Assembly: GCF_003665155.1 (NCBI RefSeq)
Contig: NZ_RCFQ01000006.1
Span: 1 to 64,000 of the forward strand
Direction: 5' to 3'
From: Mariprofundus sp. EBB-1
GTDB lineage: Bacteria > Pseudomonadota > Zetaproteobacteria > Mariprofundales > Mariprofundaceae
DNA: 64,000 nt
Shown: positions 27,491 through 36,606 of the stretch, in pieces
Position numbering within the stretch: the first letter of the stretch is position 1
How the letters are laid out: each line of letters starts with the position of its first letter
Made by a program: the position numbers and the translations under genes
Notes under the pieces: generated by a model
Told to the model about the DNA's origin: nothing
The model's input: the letters and a program-made list of their open reading frames with translations, nothing else
Databases searched by the model: none

Positions 27491-28480
27491 TTACGCATTC
27501 ACCATACGACGGCTCGACGGGGTAGGCATTTGCATCGGGCGCAAACCAAGCTTATCAAACAAAAGCTGATCGCTGCTAGCAGCCTGATTGCCCGTGGTAA
27601 GTAATTTTTCACCATAAAAAATTGAGTTAGCTCCCGCCAGGAAGCAGAGCGACTGCATCTCTTCAGACATCTCTTCGCGCCCCGCTGAAAGTCGCACATG
27701 AGAGCCCGGCATGGTGATGCGTGAAACAGCGATAGTACGAATGAATTCGAAGTTATCGAGCGTATCTGCAAACTGCGTATCTTCTGCGACCGGGGTACCT
27801 TCCACCTTCACCAGCATATTAATCGGCACTGATTCCGGGTGAGGAGACATGCGAGCAAGCTGAGCAACCAGACCGGCACGATGACGACGAGATTCACCCA
27901 TACCAACAATACCACCACAGCAAATACTCATGCCTTCAGTTCGCACGTGTTTCAGGGTATCGAGCCGCTCATCGTAAGTGCGCGTGCTGATCACCTCTTT
28001 GTAATATTCAGGATCGGAATCAAGATTATGATTATAATAATCCAGCCCTGCACCCTTGAGTTTACTCGCCTGATCAGCATTCAGCATGCCGAGCGTGGCA
28101 CACGCTTCCATATCCAGCTCTTTAATCTCGGTAATCATATCGCAGACCAGATCAAAGGCGCGACCCTTTGGTTCACGCCAGGCCGCACCAATACAGAATC
28201 GTGAAGCGCCTTTCTCTTTAGCCGCTTTGGCAGCTTCAATCACCTGCTCTTTTTTCATCAGCAGTTCAGATTCAACATCGGTGTTATAGCGTGAGGATTG
28301 CGGACAATATTTACAATCTTCAGGGCAACCACCTGTTTTAATAGAGAGTAATGTAGATAGTTGGACTTCATTGGCATCAAAGTTTGCCCGGTGAGCCTGT
28401 TGGGCTCGCCACATCAGATCATTAAAGGGCAGTGTAAACAGTGCCTCAATTTCATCTACCGTCCAATCATAACGCATCAT
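27491..28480 (-). CDS. bioB: Biotin synthase
   Basis: 329 residues, radical-SAM enzyme that inserts sulfur into dethiobiotin. The radical-SAM cluster motif CPEDCKYC follows SIKTGG. It also has '[32 protein letters not shown]' and '[19 protein letters not shown]' with the Arg that binds the second (2Fe-2S) cluster. Typical length. No bioA/C/D/F neighbours are in the window, so it is separated from the rest of the pathway. GGGAG precedes the start; ATG 28477 is equally possible. Confidence 0.97.
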   Translation of the reverse strand: MMRYDWTVDEIEALFTLPFNDLMWRAQQAHRANFDANEVQLSTLLSIKTGGCPEDCKYCPQSSRYNTDVESELLMKKEQVIEAAKAAKEKGASRFCIGAAWREPKGRAFDLVCDMITEIKELDMEACATLGMLNADQASKLKGAGLDYYNHNLDSDPEYYKEVISTRTYDERLDTLKHVRTEGMSICCGGIVGMGESRRHRAGLVAQLARMSPHPESVPINMLVKVEGTPVAEDTQFADTLDNFEFIRTIAVSRITMPGSHVRLSAGREEMSEEMQSLCFLAGANSIFYGEKLLTTGNQAASSDQLLFDKLGLRPMQMPTPSSRRMVNA

Positions 28481-28591
28481 TACTCTCCCTACTCATTGGT
28501 TAACCTTCGAGCGCGCAAGGGTAAACAGCTTTGTCGCATTCAGCAAAAGGAGTTTGCATGCAAAGCATGCAGATAGACGTAAATTGTGCAG

Positions 28592-30313
28592 CTATATAGA
28601 TAAAGGCTGGTATTTTTCTCTACTCAAAAACTGTCGTACCATCAGAATATTATTCAAACTCATCGACAAATGATCCATATCAAGATTCAGGAATGTCGAA
28701 ACCCATTCTGGTTCGGCAGCCAATTCACCACACACTGATATCGGAATAGCTACTTTTCTAGCCGCCAAAGTTGCCAATATAATCAAACGCAAAATGGCTG
28801 ATTCACCCGTCTTAAACAAACTTGCCAATTCGTCATCATTGCGATCAGCTGCCAAGGTATATTGCAATAAATCATTGGTACCAATTGAGAAAAAGTCGCT
28901 GACAGCTGCAATTTCATCAGCCATCAAGGCCGCCGCCGGCACTTCAATCATTGCGCCAACAGGGACTGCTTGCGTGATCCCCAGGCGTTTACGGCAAGCG
29001 TCCATCGCATCATGCACCTGTTCCATCTCTTCCCTGGCCGTCACCATAGGCACCAGAATTTGTACCGGGCCAATTTCAGCAGCCCTGAGCATGGCGGAGA
29101 GTTGAATCTCCATCAGTTCCTTATTGCAAAGCAACAGACGAATGCCACGCAATCCCATAGCTGGATTGCTGCCTCCATATTGATGCCCGGCAAAATCACG
29201 ATACAACCACGGGCGATCACCACCAATATCCAGCAATCGCATCGTAAGTGGCTTACCATTCATACGCTTCACTAGAGCGGCATATTGCACAAATTGATGA
29301 TCTTCATCCGGCATTTTCGCTTCATTGATGAATAAAAACTCACTACGATAAAGGCCCACTCCGTCAATACCGATGCTTTCAGCCGCATCCAGTTCCTCTG
29401 GAAATTCGATATTGGCCATCAGTTTTAACGCATGACCATCTGCACTTAAGGATGGTTTGCATGCAAAGGCCTGTAAGCCCTTTTTGCTGGCCGCAATGGC
29501 ATCAATAAATTTTAAATAAGCAGCCTGTTCAGTTGACGATGGATTCAACACCCATGAGCCCTGTTCAGCATCCAGAATCAGCGTATCGCCATCCTCAATA
29601 TCAGAGAGAATACCGCCGGCGCCAACCAGCGTAGGCAGACCAACACCACGGGCGACAATGATATTATGTGCATCAGCACCACCCTGCTCAGTAATGATGC
29701 CAGCAACGCCATGACGCCACATGCTGACAATATCAGTAACAGAAAAATCATCACCGACATAGATTATATCTTCACTATCACTGCTGATTACAGACCAGCC
29801 GTCGAGCTGCTCACCCGGTGCCAATGCCAATGCATCAGTAGCCATCAAATGACTCAGAATCCTTCTGCCCGCGTGTTCAATATCATGTGTGCGGTTACGT
29901 AAATATTCATCTTCTACCTGCTCAAGAATAGCCTGAATCACATCCATTTCCTGTCGCAGTGCCCATTCGGCATTGATACAATCATTGTGAATACGAGAAA
30001 TAGCTCTATCCAACAAATCCGGATCCATAATCAACATACGATGCACATCAAGTATGGTCAGCGAATCTTTAATACCTGTTTTATTGAGGTGATCACGTTC
30101 AATATCTATATCTGCTTTGGCCGCCTCAATCGCAGCCAACAAACGAGCCACTTCATGTTCAATATGTTCTCTGGCAACATCCCGTGCAGGGATGGGGTGA
30201 CGGCCATGCAACAACTTCTGAACACGCCCGATAATAATGCCTGAACTTGAGGCCACCGCCGATCCTTCTCTACGGATCGGTATGCGTGCCTCTCCCTGCA
30301 CTGAATTACTCAC
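28592..30313 (-). CDS. ptsI: PTS enzyme I
   Basis: 573 residues, PEP-protein phosphotransferase. The HPr-interacting N-terminal domain is followed by the phospho-His loop 'TEQGGADAHNIIVARGVGLPTLVG' (His in GGADAHN) and the PEP-binding C-domain with 'DGVGLYRSEFLFI', 'RLLDIGGDRPW', 'LGLRGIRLLL-like' (written here GLRGIRLLLCN), and 'FFSIGTNDLLQYTLAADRND' with the CGE catalytic Cys (SVCGELA). It starts four bases inside the HPr gene end. It passes phosphate from PEP to HPr. Confidence 0.96.
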   Translation of the reverse strand: MSNSVQGEARIPIRREGSAVASSSGIIIGRVQKLLHGRHPIPARDVAREHIEHEVARLLAAIEAAKADIDIERDHLNKTGIKDSLTILDVHRMLIMDPDLLDRAISRIHNDCINAEWALRQEMDVIQAILEQVEDEYLRNRTHDIEHAGRRILSHLMATDALALAPGEQLDGWSVISSDSEDIIYVGDDFSVTDIVSMWRHGVAGIITEQGGADAHNIIVARGVGLPTLVGAGGILSDIEDGDTLILDAEQGSWVLNPSSTEQAAYLKFIDAIAASKKGLQAFACKPSLSADGHALKLMANIEFPEELDAAESIGIDGVGLYRSEFLFINEAKMPDEDHQFVQYAALVKRMNGKPLTMRLLDIGGDRPWLYRDFAGHQYGGSNPAMGLRGIRLLLCNKELMEIQLSAMLRAAEIGPVQILVPMVTAREEMEQVHDAMDACRKRLGITQAVPVGAMIEVPAAALMADEIAAVSDFFSIGTNDLLQYTLAADRNDDELASLFKTGESAILRLIILATLAARKVAIPISVCGELAAEPEWVSTFLNLDMDHLSMSLNNILMVRQFLSREKYQPLSI

Positions 30314-30594
30314 CCACCCTCTCCAAAATAAGCGTTTACCAGTGCTGTAATCGCATCAAGCGCATCCTCAGCATCAGATCCTTCAGCGCGAAGTTTTAGC
30401 TGAGTCCCTTTGCAGGCAGCCAACATCATTATACCCATGATACTTTTACAATTCACTTCTATATCATCCTTGATCAGCATGATATTAGCCTCAAAACGAC
30501 TTGCTTCTGTCGCCAGCTTGGCCGATGCACGGGCATGCAAACCAAGTTTATTCTGAATATAAATAGCCTTCTCAGCGGTAAGCGCTTTAGACAT
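30310..30594 (-). CDS. ptsH: HPr phosphocarrier protein
   Basis: 94 residues from ATG 30594. The phospho-His is in KLGLHARASAKL; the regulatory Ser is in NCKSIMGIMML, the HPr-kinase target that matches the hprK gene in the same operon. A GTG six codons upstream is an alternative; ATG 30594 overlaps the EIIA stop, which suggests coupled translation. It is the regulatory-type HPr/NPr partner for EIIA-Ntr and the Man-type EIIA. Confidence 0.95.
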   Translation of the reverse strand: MSKALTAEKAIYIQNKLGLHARASAKLATEASRFEANIMLIKDDIEVNCKSIMGIMMLAACKGTQLKLRAEGSDAEDALDAITALVNAYFGEGG

Positions 30595-31012
30595 CTCCGC
30601 ACTCGGTAGCACGCGAAATATTTAGTTGCTGTGCTATTTGAATATATTGTTTACCAGATACCACAACCTGATCTGCCAATACTTTCAAATCTTTTTCATG
30701 GTGTCGCAAACTCGTAGCTTTAATCAGCAATGGTAAATTAAATCCTGAAATGACTTCCACATGCCCGGGTTTCAAACAGCCCATGGCAATATTGCACGGA
30801 GTCCCACCAAACATATCCGCCAGCAACAACACCCCCTTACCAACATCACACGCCTTAATTTTTTCATTCAACACTTTCGCAAGTGATTCAGGTTCATAAT
30901 CATCACCGACATCCACACTAGCGATTAAGGGCTCTTCTCCGACCACATGCTGCAGCGCAATCAGCATTTCACTGGCAATGTGAGCGTGTCCAATCAACAC
31001 AATTCCAATCAC
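30587..31012 (-). CDS. Mannose-family PTS EIIA protein
   Basis: 141 residues, the EIIA-Man fold. The active-site His is in IGIVLIGHAHIASEM; 'KGVLLLADMFGGTPCNIAM' is the second family motif. No IIB, IIC or IID gene is present, so the protein probably serves as a regulatory phosphate sink as in other proteobacteria with this cluster. It overlaps the HPr start by eight bases and starts four bases inside rapZ. Confidence 0.92.
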   Translation of the reverse strand: MIGIVLIGHAHIASEMLIALQHVVGEEPLIASVDVGDDYEPESLAKVLNEKIKACDVGKGVLLLADMFGGTPCNIAMGCLKPGHVEVISGFNLPLLIKATSLRHHEKDLKVLADQVVVSGKQYIQIAQQLNISRATECGDV

Positions 31013-31920
31013 GCAACTACTCCAGCAGCTCTCTTTTTATCACTGGCATATTGCACAATACCCAGTTCACGATGCTGAATAGCAGGTTCCACCATTGCCT
31101 TGCCTTGCAACCATGACGCTATCTGCTCTGCCATATACACCGAGCGATGACGGCCACCACTACAGCCGAATGCAATCGTGAAATAATGTTTTCGCTCCTT
31201 TTGCAATTGCGGCCAGATAAATGCAAGCCATTGCTCTACATAGCGTTCTGCCTGCCCCACTTCCTTATATTGTTGCAAAAATGTTATCACGCTCTGATCT
31301 TGCCCTGTGCATGGTGCCAGCTCAGGCTGATAATGGGGATTGGGTAAGAAACGCATATCAAACACAATATCCGCATGCGCTGGTAAACCATTTTTATAGC
31401 TGAACGACATGACAGTACATGCCATTGCATTGGCTTTCTGCTTGTTTACCTTCCCAGCTTCCCTTAAACAAAAGAAATCGACCTTTTCAGCCAACTCGTA
31501 TGGCGTTAAATGACTGCTATCAAGTACAATATCAGCCATGTCGCGCAAAGGCTTCAAACCCTCACGTTCCAGATGAATCGATGCCACCAAATCACGGTTG
31601 GAAGGGAACGGGTGGCGACGCCTGACCGTGGAAAACCGGCGCTGTAGCACCTCATCATCCGCTTCAACAAATACAAAGGACCAATCAGATGGCACAGCCA
31701 TGTCTTCAATGACAGCTTTAATGGCCAGCGCACTAAAACCACTGCGCGTATCAAGACATACTGCAGCCTGCTGATTCTTACACTGCATGCTCAGAATCCA
31801 GTCTTGTAACATTTCCAATGGCAAGTTATCCGTACAGAAAAAACCGGCATCTTCCAGCGCATGCAATACTGTACTTTTACCTGCTCCGGATAGCCCGCTG
31901 ATCAACAATATATCAGTCAT
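31009..31920 (-). CDS. rapZ: RapZ/YvcJ family RNase adapter and nucleotide-binding protein
   Basis: 303 residues. Walker A 'ISGLSGAGKSTVL' at the N-terminus, 'FFCTDNLPLEML', 'VFVEADDEVLQRRFSTVRRRHPF' (Walker B-like region) and C-terminal 'FTIAFGCSGGRHRSVYMAE', the signature of the family. In Enterobacteria RapZ guides GlmZ sRNA decay; elsewhere it is a P-loop regulator with unknown targets. It sits between hprK and the EIIA gene, with four-base overlaps on both sides, so it belongs firmly to the PTS operon. Confidence 0.95.
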   Translation of the reverse strand: MTDILLISGLSGAGKSTVLHALEDAGFFCTDNLPLEMLQDWILSMQCKNQQAAVCLDTRSGFSALAIKAVIEDMAVPSDWSFVFVEADDEVLQRRFSTVRRRHPFPSNRDLVASIHLEREGLKPLRDMADIVLDSSHLTPYELAEKVDFFCLREAGKVNKQKANAMACTVMSFSYKNGLPAHADIVFDMRFLPNPHYQPELAPCTGQDQSVITFLQQYKEVGQAERYVEQWLAFIWPQLQKERKHYFTIAFGCSGGRHRSVYMAEQIASWLQGKAMVEPAIQHRELGIVQYASDKKRAAGVVA

Positions 31921-32870
31921 TGCTCTGCTGTCCCTCGCTCTATCCGATCCTGCAATGCTTGCACAAAGCTCTCGCCACTATGGATACCACGCTGTTTTAA
32001 TAATTGATTTCGGGTTGCTACCTCAACCAGCACGGCCAATGATCGTCCTGAACGAATCGGGATAGGCACACGTGGAATGTTCACTTCCATGAAATCTACT
32101 TCTCCCTCGTCACCCAACACGCGATCTTCCGGTTTAATCTGATCCCATGGAACCAATTCAACCACCAGCTTCAGTCGCTTCGTATCGGTAATGGCTGCGG
32201 CACCATAAAGGTCCCGGATATTCAAGATGCCTAAACCACGAATCTCCATATGGTAACGCAAATTTTCAGGGCTGCGTCCAACGATGATATTCTGGCTCTC
32301 ATGCGTAAATTCCACCATATCGTCTGCAATCAGACGATGCCCACGCGAAATCAACTCCAGACCAATTTCACTTTTACCAATACCACTGGCTCCGGTAATC
32401 AACACACCGAGTCCAAAAATATCCATATACACACCATGTTGATGCAGCATCGGTGCTAAACGATGTGACAAATAGAGCATCATATGGGTCATAAATGCGG
32501 AAGAAGATAATGCCGATAACAATAGCGGGGTATCGGTGCGCTTAGCTGCCTCCAGGATAGTATCCGGCACCACCTGATTGCGCGTAATCACTACACCCGC
32601 CAGTTTCAAATCAAACACAGCATCAATAACCTGTTTCTGTTCCGATGCTGTACGTGTAGACAAAAATTGCAGTTCAGTCTTACCAATAATTTGCAAGCGA
32701 TAATCACTCAGATTTTCAAGGAAGCCGGCAAAGGCCAGGGATGGCTTTTGCATACGAGGATGATCTATATAGCGATGCAGGCCGGCTTCTCCAGCCAATA
32801 GATGCATTTTTACTGCTTTTCCCTGCTCACTCAGCAGCTCACGAATCGTGATCCTGCGCTGTTTAGGCAC
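31917..32870 (-). CDS. hprK: HPr kinase/phosphorylase
   Basis: 317 residues. The N-terminal regulatory domain is followed by the kinase domain with Walker A 'LITGASGIGKSEIGLEL', 'DDMVEF', and the signature 'MEIRGLGILNIRDLYG'. The C-terminal part has 'VPVAPGRPLAVLVE-like' region (seen as PIRSGRSLAVLVEVA). GTG start 32870 shares one base with the ptsN stop and has GGAGG before it. It phosphorylates the regulatory Ser of HPr (found in ptsH) using ATP or PPi. Confidence 0.95.
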   Translation of the reverse strand: MPKQRRITIRELLSEQGKAVKMHLLAGEAGLHRYIDHPRMQKPSLAFAGFLENLSDYRLQIIGKTELQFLSTRTASEQKQVIDAVFDLKLAGVVITRNQVVPDTILEAAKRTDTPLLLSALSSSAFMTHMMLYLSHRLAPMLHQHGVYMDIFGLGVLITGASGIGKSEIGLELISRGHRLIADDMVEFTHESQNIIVGRSPENLRYHMEIRGLGILNIRDLYGAAAITDTKRLKLVVELVPWDQIKPEDRVLGDEGEVDFMEVNIPRVPIPIRSGRSLAVLVEVATRNQLLKQRGIHSGESFVQALQDRIERGTAEQ

Positions 32871-33304
32871 TAGGCCTCCGAAACCTTACCGGCAAACAGA
32901 GCCGCCACGGTTTCACTGTCTTCCGCTTGCATAATTTGCTCACGAAATGATTCTTGTTGTAAATTTCTAGCCAGCTGCGCCAGTAGTTCAAGATGCTGAC
33001 GATCATCAGAATCAGGCACCAACAGCAACACGACAATATGTACCGGTTTGCCATCTATTGAATCAAAATCCACACCTTCAGCATGCCTTGTCAGCACCAG
33101 CACCGGACTAGTCAGATCAGGCATACGACCATGGGGTATAGCAACCCCATGGCCAATTCCTGTACTGCCCAGCTGCTCACGTGCCATCACCACTTCCATC
33201 ACTCTATCCGGATCAATAGAGGTCAGGAAATGGGCCATTTCGGTAATAATAGCCCGTTTGCTATGTGCCTGTGAATCCAGACAAATATGTTCAGTTGTGA
33301 TCAT
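32870..33304 (-). CDS. ptsN: PTS EIIA-Ntr
   Basis: 144 residues. The active His is in 'GIGHGVAIPHGRMPDL'; 'VVLLLVPDSDDRQHLELLAQLAR' is the family segment. It takes phosphate from HPr/NPr and in other bacteria controls potassium uptake, RpoN-linked genes or stress responses. It lies 18 bases downstream of hpf and overlaps hprK by one base. Confidence 0.95.
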   Translation of the reverse strand: MITTEHICLDSQAHSKRAIITEMAHFLTSIDPDRVMEVVMAREQLGSTGIGHGVAIPHGRMPDLTSPVLVLTRHAEGVDFDSIDGKPVHIVVLLLVPDSDDRQHLELLAQLARNLQQESFREQIMQAEDSETVAALFAGKVSEA

Positions 33305-33322
33305 GCATAGGCTCCGATTGGA

Positions 33323-33883
33323 TCAAGCTTCCGGTTCAATCCAGCTTAACGCACCATCCGGGCGACGATAAACTGCATTCAATGATGACGTTTCATCATT
33401 GGTGAAAAATATAATATCACGACTGCCCAACTCCAGCTGCATCACAGCCTCATCAACACTCATCGGTTTCGCATCCAGCTGTTCATGACGCAACGTTGCC
33501 GGCTGATGATCTTCACTGAACTCTTCATTCTCTTGCGCCAGATCCAACACCTTATGCGACACTTTAATTTCACGCCCCTGTTGCTGCGCAACATTGCGAT
33601 GGCGACGTAGCTTGGCCCGATAACGTTTCAACTGACGATTCAATTTATCCACTACACCATCAATCGATGCATACATATCGTCAGTTTCATGGCGACCATG
33701 AATATTGATGCCACTGGCCTGCATGCTCACTTCACATCGTTGCCGAAACTTCTCCACCGAAAGCACTACGTGAACATCTACAACATGATCAAACGAATGT
33801 TTTAGATGCTGTAGCTTGTCATCGACGTAAGATTTTAGCGGGTCTGTGAGTTCCACATGACGCCCTGTGATGGATACTTGCAT
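33323..33883 (-). CDS. hpf: Ribosome hibernation promoting factor, long form
   Basis: 186 residues. The N-terminal HPF domain (MQVSITGRHVELTDPLKSYVDDKLQHLKHSF, ~1-100) is followed by a charged linker and the C-terminal dimerisation domain 'KPMSVDEAVMQLELGSRDIIFFTNDETSSLNAVYRRPDG' (~130-186). The long form joins 70S ribosomes into 100S dimers by itself; the short gammaproteobacterial HPF cannot. ATG is preceded by GGAGG. Located between rpoN and ptsN. Confidence 0.95.
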   Translation of the reverse strand: MQVSITGRHVELTDPLKSYVDDKLQHLKHSFDHVVDVHVVLSVEKFRQRCEVSMQASGINIHGRHETDDMYASIDGVVDKLNRQLKRYRAKLRRHRNVAQQQGREIKVSHKVLDLAQENEEFSEDHQPATLRHEQLDAKPMSVDEAVMQLELGSRDIIFFTNDETSSLNAVYRRPDGALSWIEPEA

Positions 33884-33913
33884 ATTTTGTCCTCCGTTCT
33901 ATTTTGTTGAAGT

Positions 33914-34060
33914 CGTAAAAAAATCCATCCATGGCCTTTTTACGCCTCTGGAAGTGAAAAGCATTACTTTCACTCCCCTTATAAATCAAGCTCTTGCGAA
34001 TAAAACACTTGATTTGCGCGCCCGTCCATGGGCGCGTTGATGACTCCTACGAAGTCATCA
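33914..34060 (-). repeat. Array of five consecutive hairpins between rpoN and hpf
   Basis: Five inverted repeats follow one another almost without gap: TGATGACT/AGTCATCA (34038-34060), CGCGCCC/GGGCGCG (34017-34036), AAATCAAG/CTTGATTT (33983-34015), GTGAAA/TTTCAC (33954-33973) and GTAAAAA/TTTTTAC (33914-33943). They fill the ~200-bp leader before hpf. None is followed by a T-run of terminator type on the minus strand. They may be mosaic REP-like elements or a structured hpf leader. Confidence 0.75.
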
Positions 34061-34096
34061 GTTTTAATAACGATGCTTTAACGAATCAAAACACCT

Positions 34097-35500
34097 TTAG
34101 CGTGTTTTAACGGCACGCCGCCGCTGGCTGCTTGGAGGCAAGCCCAACTGCTCGCGATATTTCGCTACAGTCCTTCGTGCAATTTCTATACCTTCAGCCT
34201 GCAAACGATCAGCAATGGCCTGATCGGAAATAGGGTGAGCTGTTGGTTCGGATTCAATCAAAGCTTTCACCCGTTGCTGTACGCGGTAAACAGATATTGA
34301 GCCTCCGCCACGCGTTGGCAACCCGGCCGAAAAGAAGCGCCGAAGCTCAATTAAACCAATTGGAGTATCCGCGTATTTACCATTGGTAACTCGGGAAATA
34401 GTAGATTCATGCAGGCCGACATCTTCAGCAACATCCTGCAAGGTTAAAGGCTTCAACCCCAGCACTCCGAACTCAAGAAATGCGCGTTGCCGCTCAGCCA
34501 GACACAGTGCCACTTTCAAAAGCGTTTCGCTGCGTTGATCCAATGCATGCATCAACCACTTGGCTTCTTTCATAGCCTGGGACATAAATTCTTTATCTTT
34601 GCCCTTCCATTCATGATCTTTCCACTGCTCATTCAGTCGCATTCCGCGCCATCCAGTGCCGGGAATATCTACTTCTATTTCCTGATCATTATTGCGTCTG
34701 AATATAATTTCAGGGCGAATATAAAAGTTATTATCTCCACGCATACCGTGGCCGGGGAACGGATCAAGCCTGCGCATTCGCATTCTAGCCTGTTGAATAA
34801 TTTCAAGACTGCAATCAACTTTTTCAGCAAGCAGATCATCGGATTCATGCAACAGATCGGAAAAGTGCAATAAAAGACGCATGACCCATGTATCAATCTC
34901 TTGATCGGTATCCAACTGCAGCAATAAACATTCCGTCAAATCCCTGGCTCCAAGGCCACCGGGTTCGAGCTGTTGAATCACTTCTTCAAGCACCTTTTCA
35001 ACAACGGCAGCATCGGTCACAATCTGATCGGCTATTTCAATTGCGAATTCAGCCGGATCAGCACGGAAATAACCATCATCATCCAGTGAATCAATCAGGA
35101 TATGAGCGACTTCACGCTCAAGTTCAGGCATTGGCTCACGATTGACCTGATCATGCAAGGATTCGCTCAGGCTTAGTTCTCCCTGCCATGTTTGTTCACG
35201 CTCACTAAAACCATCACCACCTGAATCACGGCTCGAAGAAGAATACATGGATTCCCAACGATCATCCCCCACCTCTTTCCACTGCTCACGCTCAGCCACT
35301 TCCAGAGCGCGTTCCTGGTTGGGTGTTTCATTAGCCGCACTGGCATTGGGGTCCATCTCCAACATCGGATTAGATTCAACGGACTCTTCCAGATAATTTT
35401 CCAGTTCCATGCAATTCATAGCCAGCACTTTCAGGCTTTGGGTAAGTTGAGGGGTTAGCGCTAAACGCTGACCCAGTTTGTGACTAAGCTTGGTTTGCAT
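34097..35500 (-). CDS. rpoN: RNA polymerase sigma-54 factor
   Basis: 467 residues with the sigma-54 layout. The activator-interacting region I is 'SHKLGQRLALTPQLTQSLKVLAMN'. Region II is acidic. The core-binding domain is followed by the HTH ('TLQDVAEDVGLHESTISRVTNGKY') and the C-terminal RpoN box 'ARRTVAKYREQLGLP'. First gene of the rpoN-hpf-ptsN-hprK-rapZ-EIIA-ptsH-ptsI run. The LptB gene usually found just upstream is absent here. Confidence 0.97.
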   Translation of the reverse strand: MQTKLSHKLGQRLALTPQLTQSLKVLAMNCMELENYLEESVESNPMLEMDPNASAANETPNQERALEVAEREQWKEVGDDRWESMYSSSSRDSGGDGFSEREQTWQGELSLSESLHDQVNREPMPELEREVAHILIDSLDDDGYFRADPAEFAIEIADQIVTDAAVVEKVLEEVIQQLEPGGLGARDLTECLLLQLDTDQEIDTWVMRLLLHFSDLLHESDDLLAEKVDCSLEIIQQARMRMRRLDPFPGHGMRGDNNFYIRPEIIFRRNNDQEIEVDIPGTGWRGMRLNEQWKDHEWKGKDKEFMSQAMKEAKWLMHALDQRSETLLKVALCLAERQRAFLEFGVLGLKPLTLQDVAEDVGLHESTISRVTNGKYADTPIGLIELRRFFSAGLPTRGGGSISVYRVQQRVKALIESEPTAHPISDQAIADRLQAEGIEIARRTVAKYREQLGLPPSSQRRRAVKTR

Positions 35501-35704
35501 CAGTAAGCTATCTCGGCAGCAAAAGCAGTTTTTTGGTTGTGCAAGCGCACAGGTGGTGAATAACCACGTTCACAGATTTCATGATAATCAAAACCGGAAT
35601 CAATCAGCATCAACATCCTAGCTGTAGCTCATGGATTACCGCCAACTCTTGTCCAACCAGCCAACAAAGAATAAAAATACGGCGCTACAGAGCTTACCTT
35701 ACGC

Positions 35705-36025
35705 TTATTTTTTATACGGCGCTAGCAATTCTTCCAGCTCGCCACCGTCATGCATTTCAGAGACTATATCACAGCCACCGACGAACTCAGCGTTAACATA
35801 CAATTGGGGAATAGTTGGCCAGTCAGAATAGGCTTTAATACCCTCACGCACATCATTACTAAGCAGCACATTTACCGCAGAAAACGGTATCTCATATGAA
35901 TTCAGAATAGCGGCTACGCGCTGGGAAAAACCGCATTGAGGAAAGTCGGGGGTCCCCTTCATAAACAAAACAACATCATTGTTTTTTACTACCTGTTCAA
36001 TCTGCTGGGATACTGAATCACTCAT
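35705..36025 (-). CDS. grxD: Monothiol glutaredoxin (Grx4/GrxD type)
   Basis: 106 residues, CGFS-type glutaredoxin: 'VVLFMKGTPDFPQCGFSQRVAAIL', with TIPQLY and GGCDIV for glutathione and Fe-S binding. It partners with BolA in iron-sulfur cluster trafficking. AAGGAG seven bases before ATG 36025. The start overlaps the bolA stop by four bases. Confidence 0.96.
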   Translation of the reverse strand: MSDSVSQQIEQVVKNNDVVLFMKGTPDFPQCGFSQRVAAILNSYEIPFSAVNVLLSNDVREGIKAYSDWPTIPQLYVNAEFVGGCDIVSEMHDGGELEELLAPYKK

Positions 36026-36261
36026 GTGTTCTCCTTAGGGGTGGATGTTTTCAATGCAAGGGCATGGATAGCTTGTTTCATTTGCTCACCAAGGGCTGCA
36101 TAAACCATTTTATGTTGTTGAATGCGCGTTTTACCTGAGAAACTTGAGGAGATCACTCGCAATTCAAAATGATCATCTCCGGAATATACATTCACTTCAA
36201 CAACTGCATCAGGAATACTCTGACGAATCATATCAACGACTTCTTCTGGTTTTGGTGCCAT
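36022..36261 (-). CDS. BolA-family protein
   Basis: 79 residues from ATG 36261 (AGGA upstream); the six-codon-longer frame lacks a ribosome site. It has 'IRQSIPDAVVEVNVYSGDDHFELRVISSSFSGKTRIQQHKMVYAALGEQM', including the RV..SF.GK....H..V.. motif of BolA/IbaG. BolA-like proteins form [2Fe-2S] complexes with CGFS glutaredoxins; the grxD overlap fits that. First gene of the pair, likely IbaG-like. Confidence 0.93.
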   Translation of the reverse strand: MAPKPEEVVDMIRQSIPDAVVEVNVYSGDDHFELRVISSSFSGKTRIQQHKMVYAALGEQMKQAIHALALKTSTPKENT

Positions 36262-36432
36262 TTCACATCCTGTTATCATTTATTCATGCCAAGGCTGACA
36301 ATCACCCCTTTGATATTCAACCCTCTATTCTCTGTGTATAGCGTAATCACAAAGCTGTGCATCAAGGTACAAATCAACAGACGGCATCAATCCGCAAACG
36401 AAATCGATATACGACATCATTTCATATCAATA

Positions 36433-36468
36433 CAAAAAAGCCTGCAATCACGAAGATCACAGGCTCTC
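36433..36468 (-). terminator. Terminator of tRNA(CAT)
   Basis: On the minus strand GCCTGtGATC pairs with GATtGCAGGC over a TTCGT loop, followed by six T, 10 bases after the tRNA CCA end. Confidence 0.85.
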
Positions 36469-36476
36469 TTGTTGTA

Positions 36477-36553
36477 TGGTGGGCTCACTAGGACTCGAAC
36501 CTAGAACCAACCGGTTATGAGCCGGTTGCGCTAACCAGTTGCGCCATGAGCCC
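36477..36553 (-). tRNA. tRNA with CAT anticodon (Ile2 or elongator Met)
   Basis: Acceptor GGGCTCA/TGAGCCC, discriminator A, encoded CCA. The anticodon stem ACCGG/CCGGT encloses loop CTCATAA, anticodon CAT. It lacks the three G-C pairs in the anticodon stem typical of initiator tRNA (GGG/CCC). The choice between elongator Met and lysidine-modified Ile2 needs identity-element analysis. Confidence 0.93.
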
Positions 36554-36606
36554 TTTTTCAGTTCTTACGGGCGGCAGACTAATCAGCGCTTGGTGGCGTT
36601 GCAATC

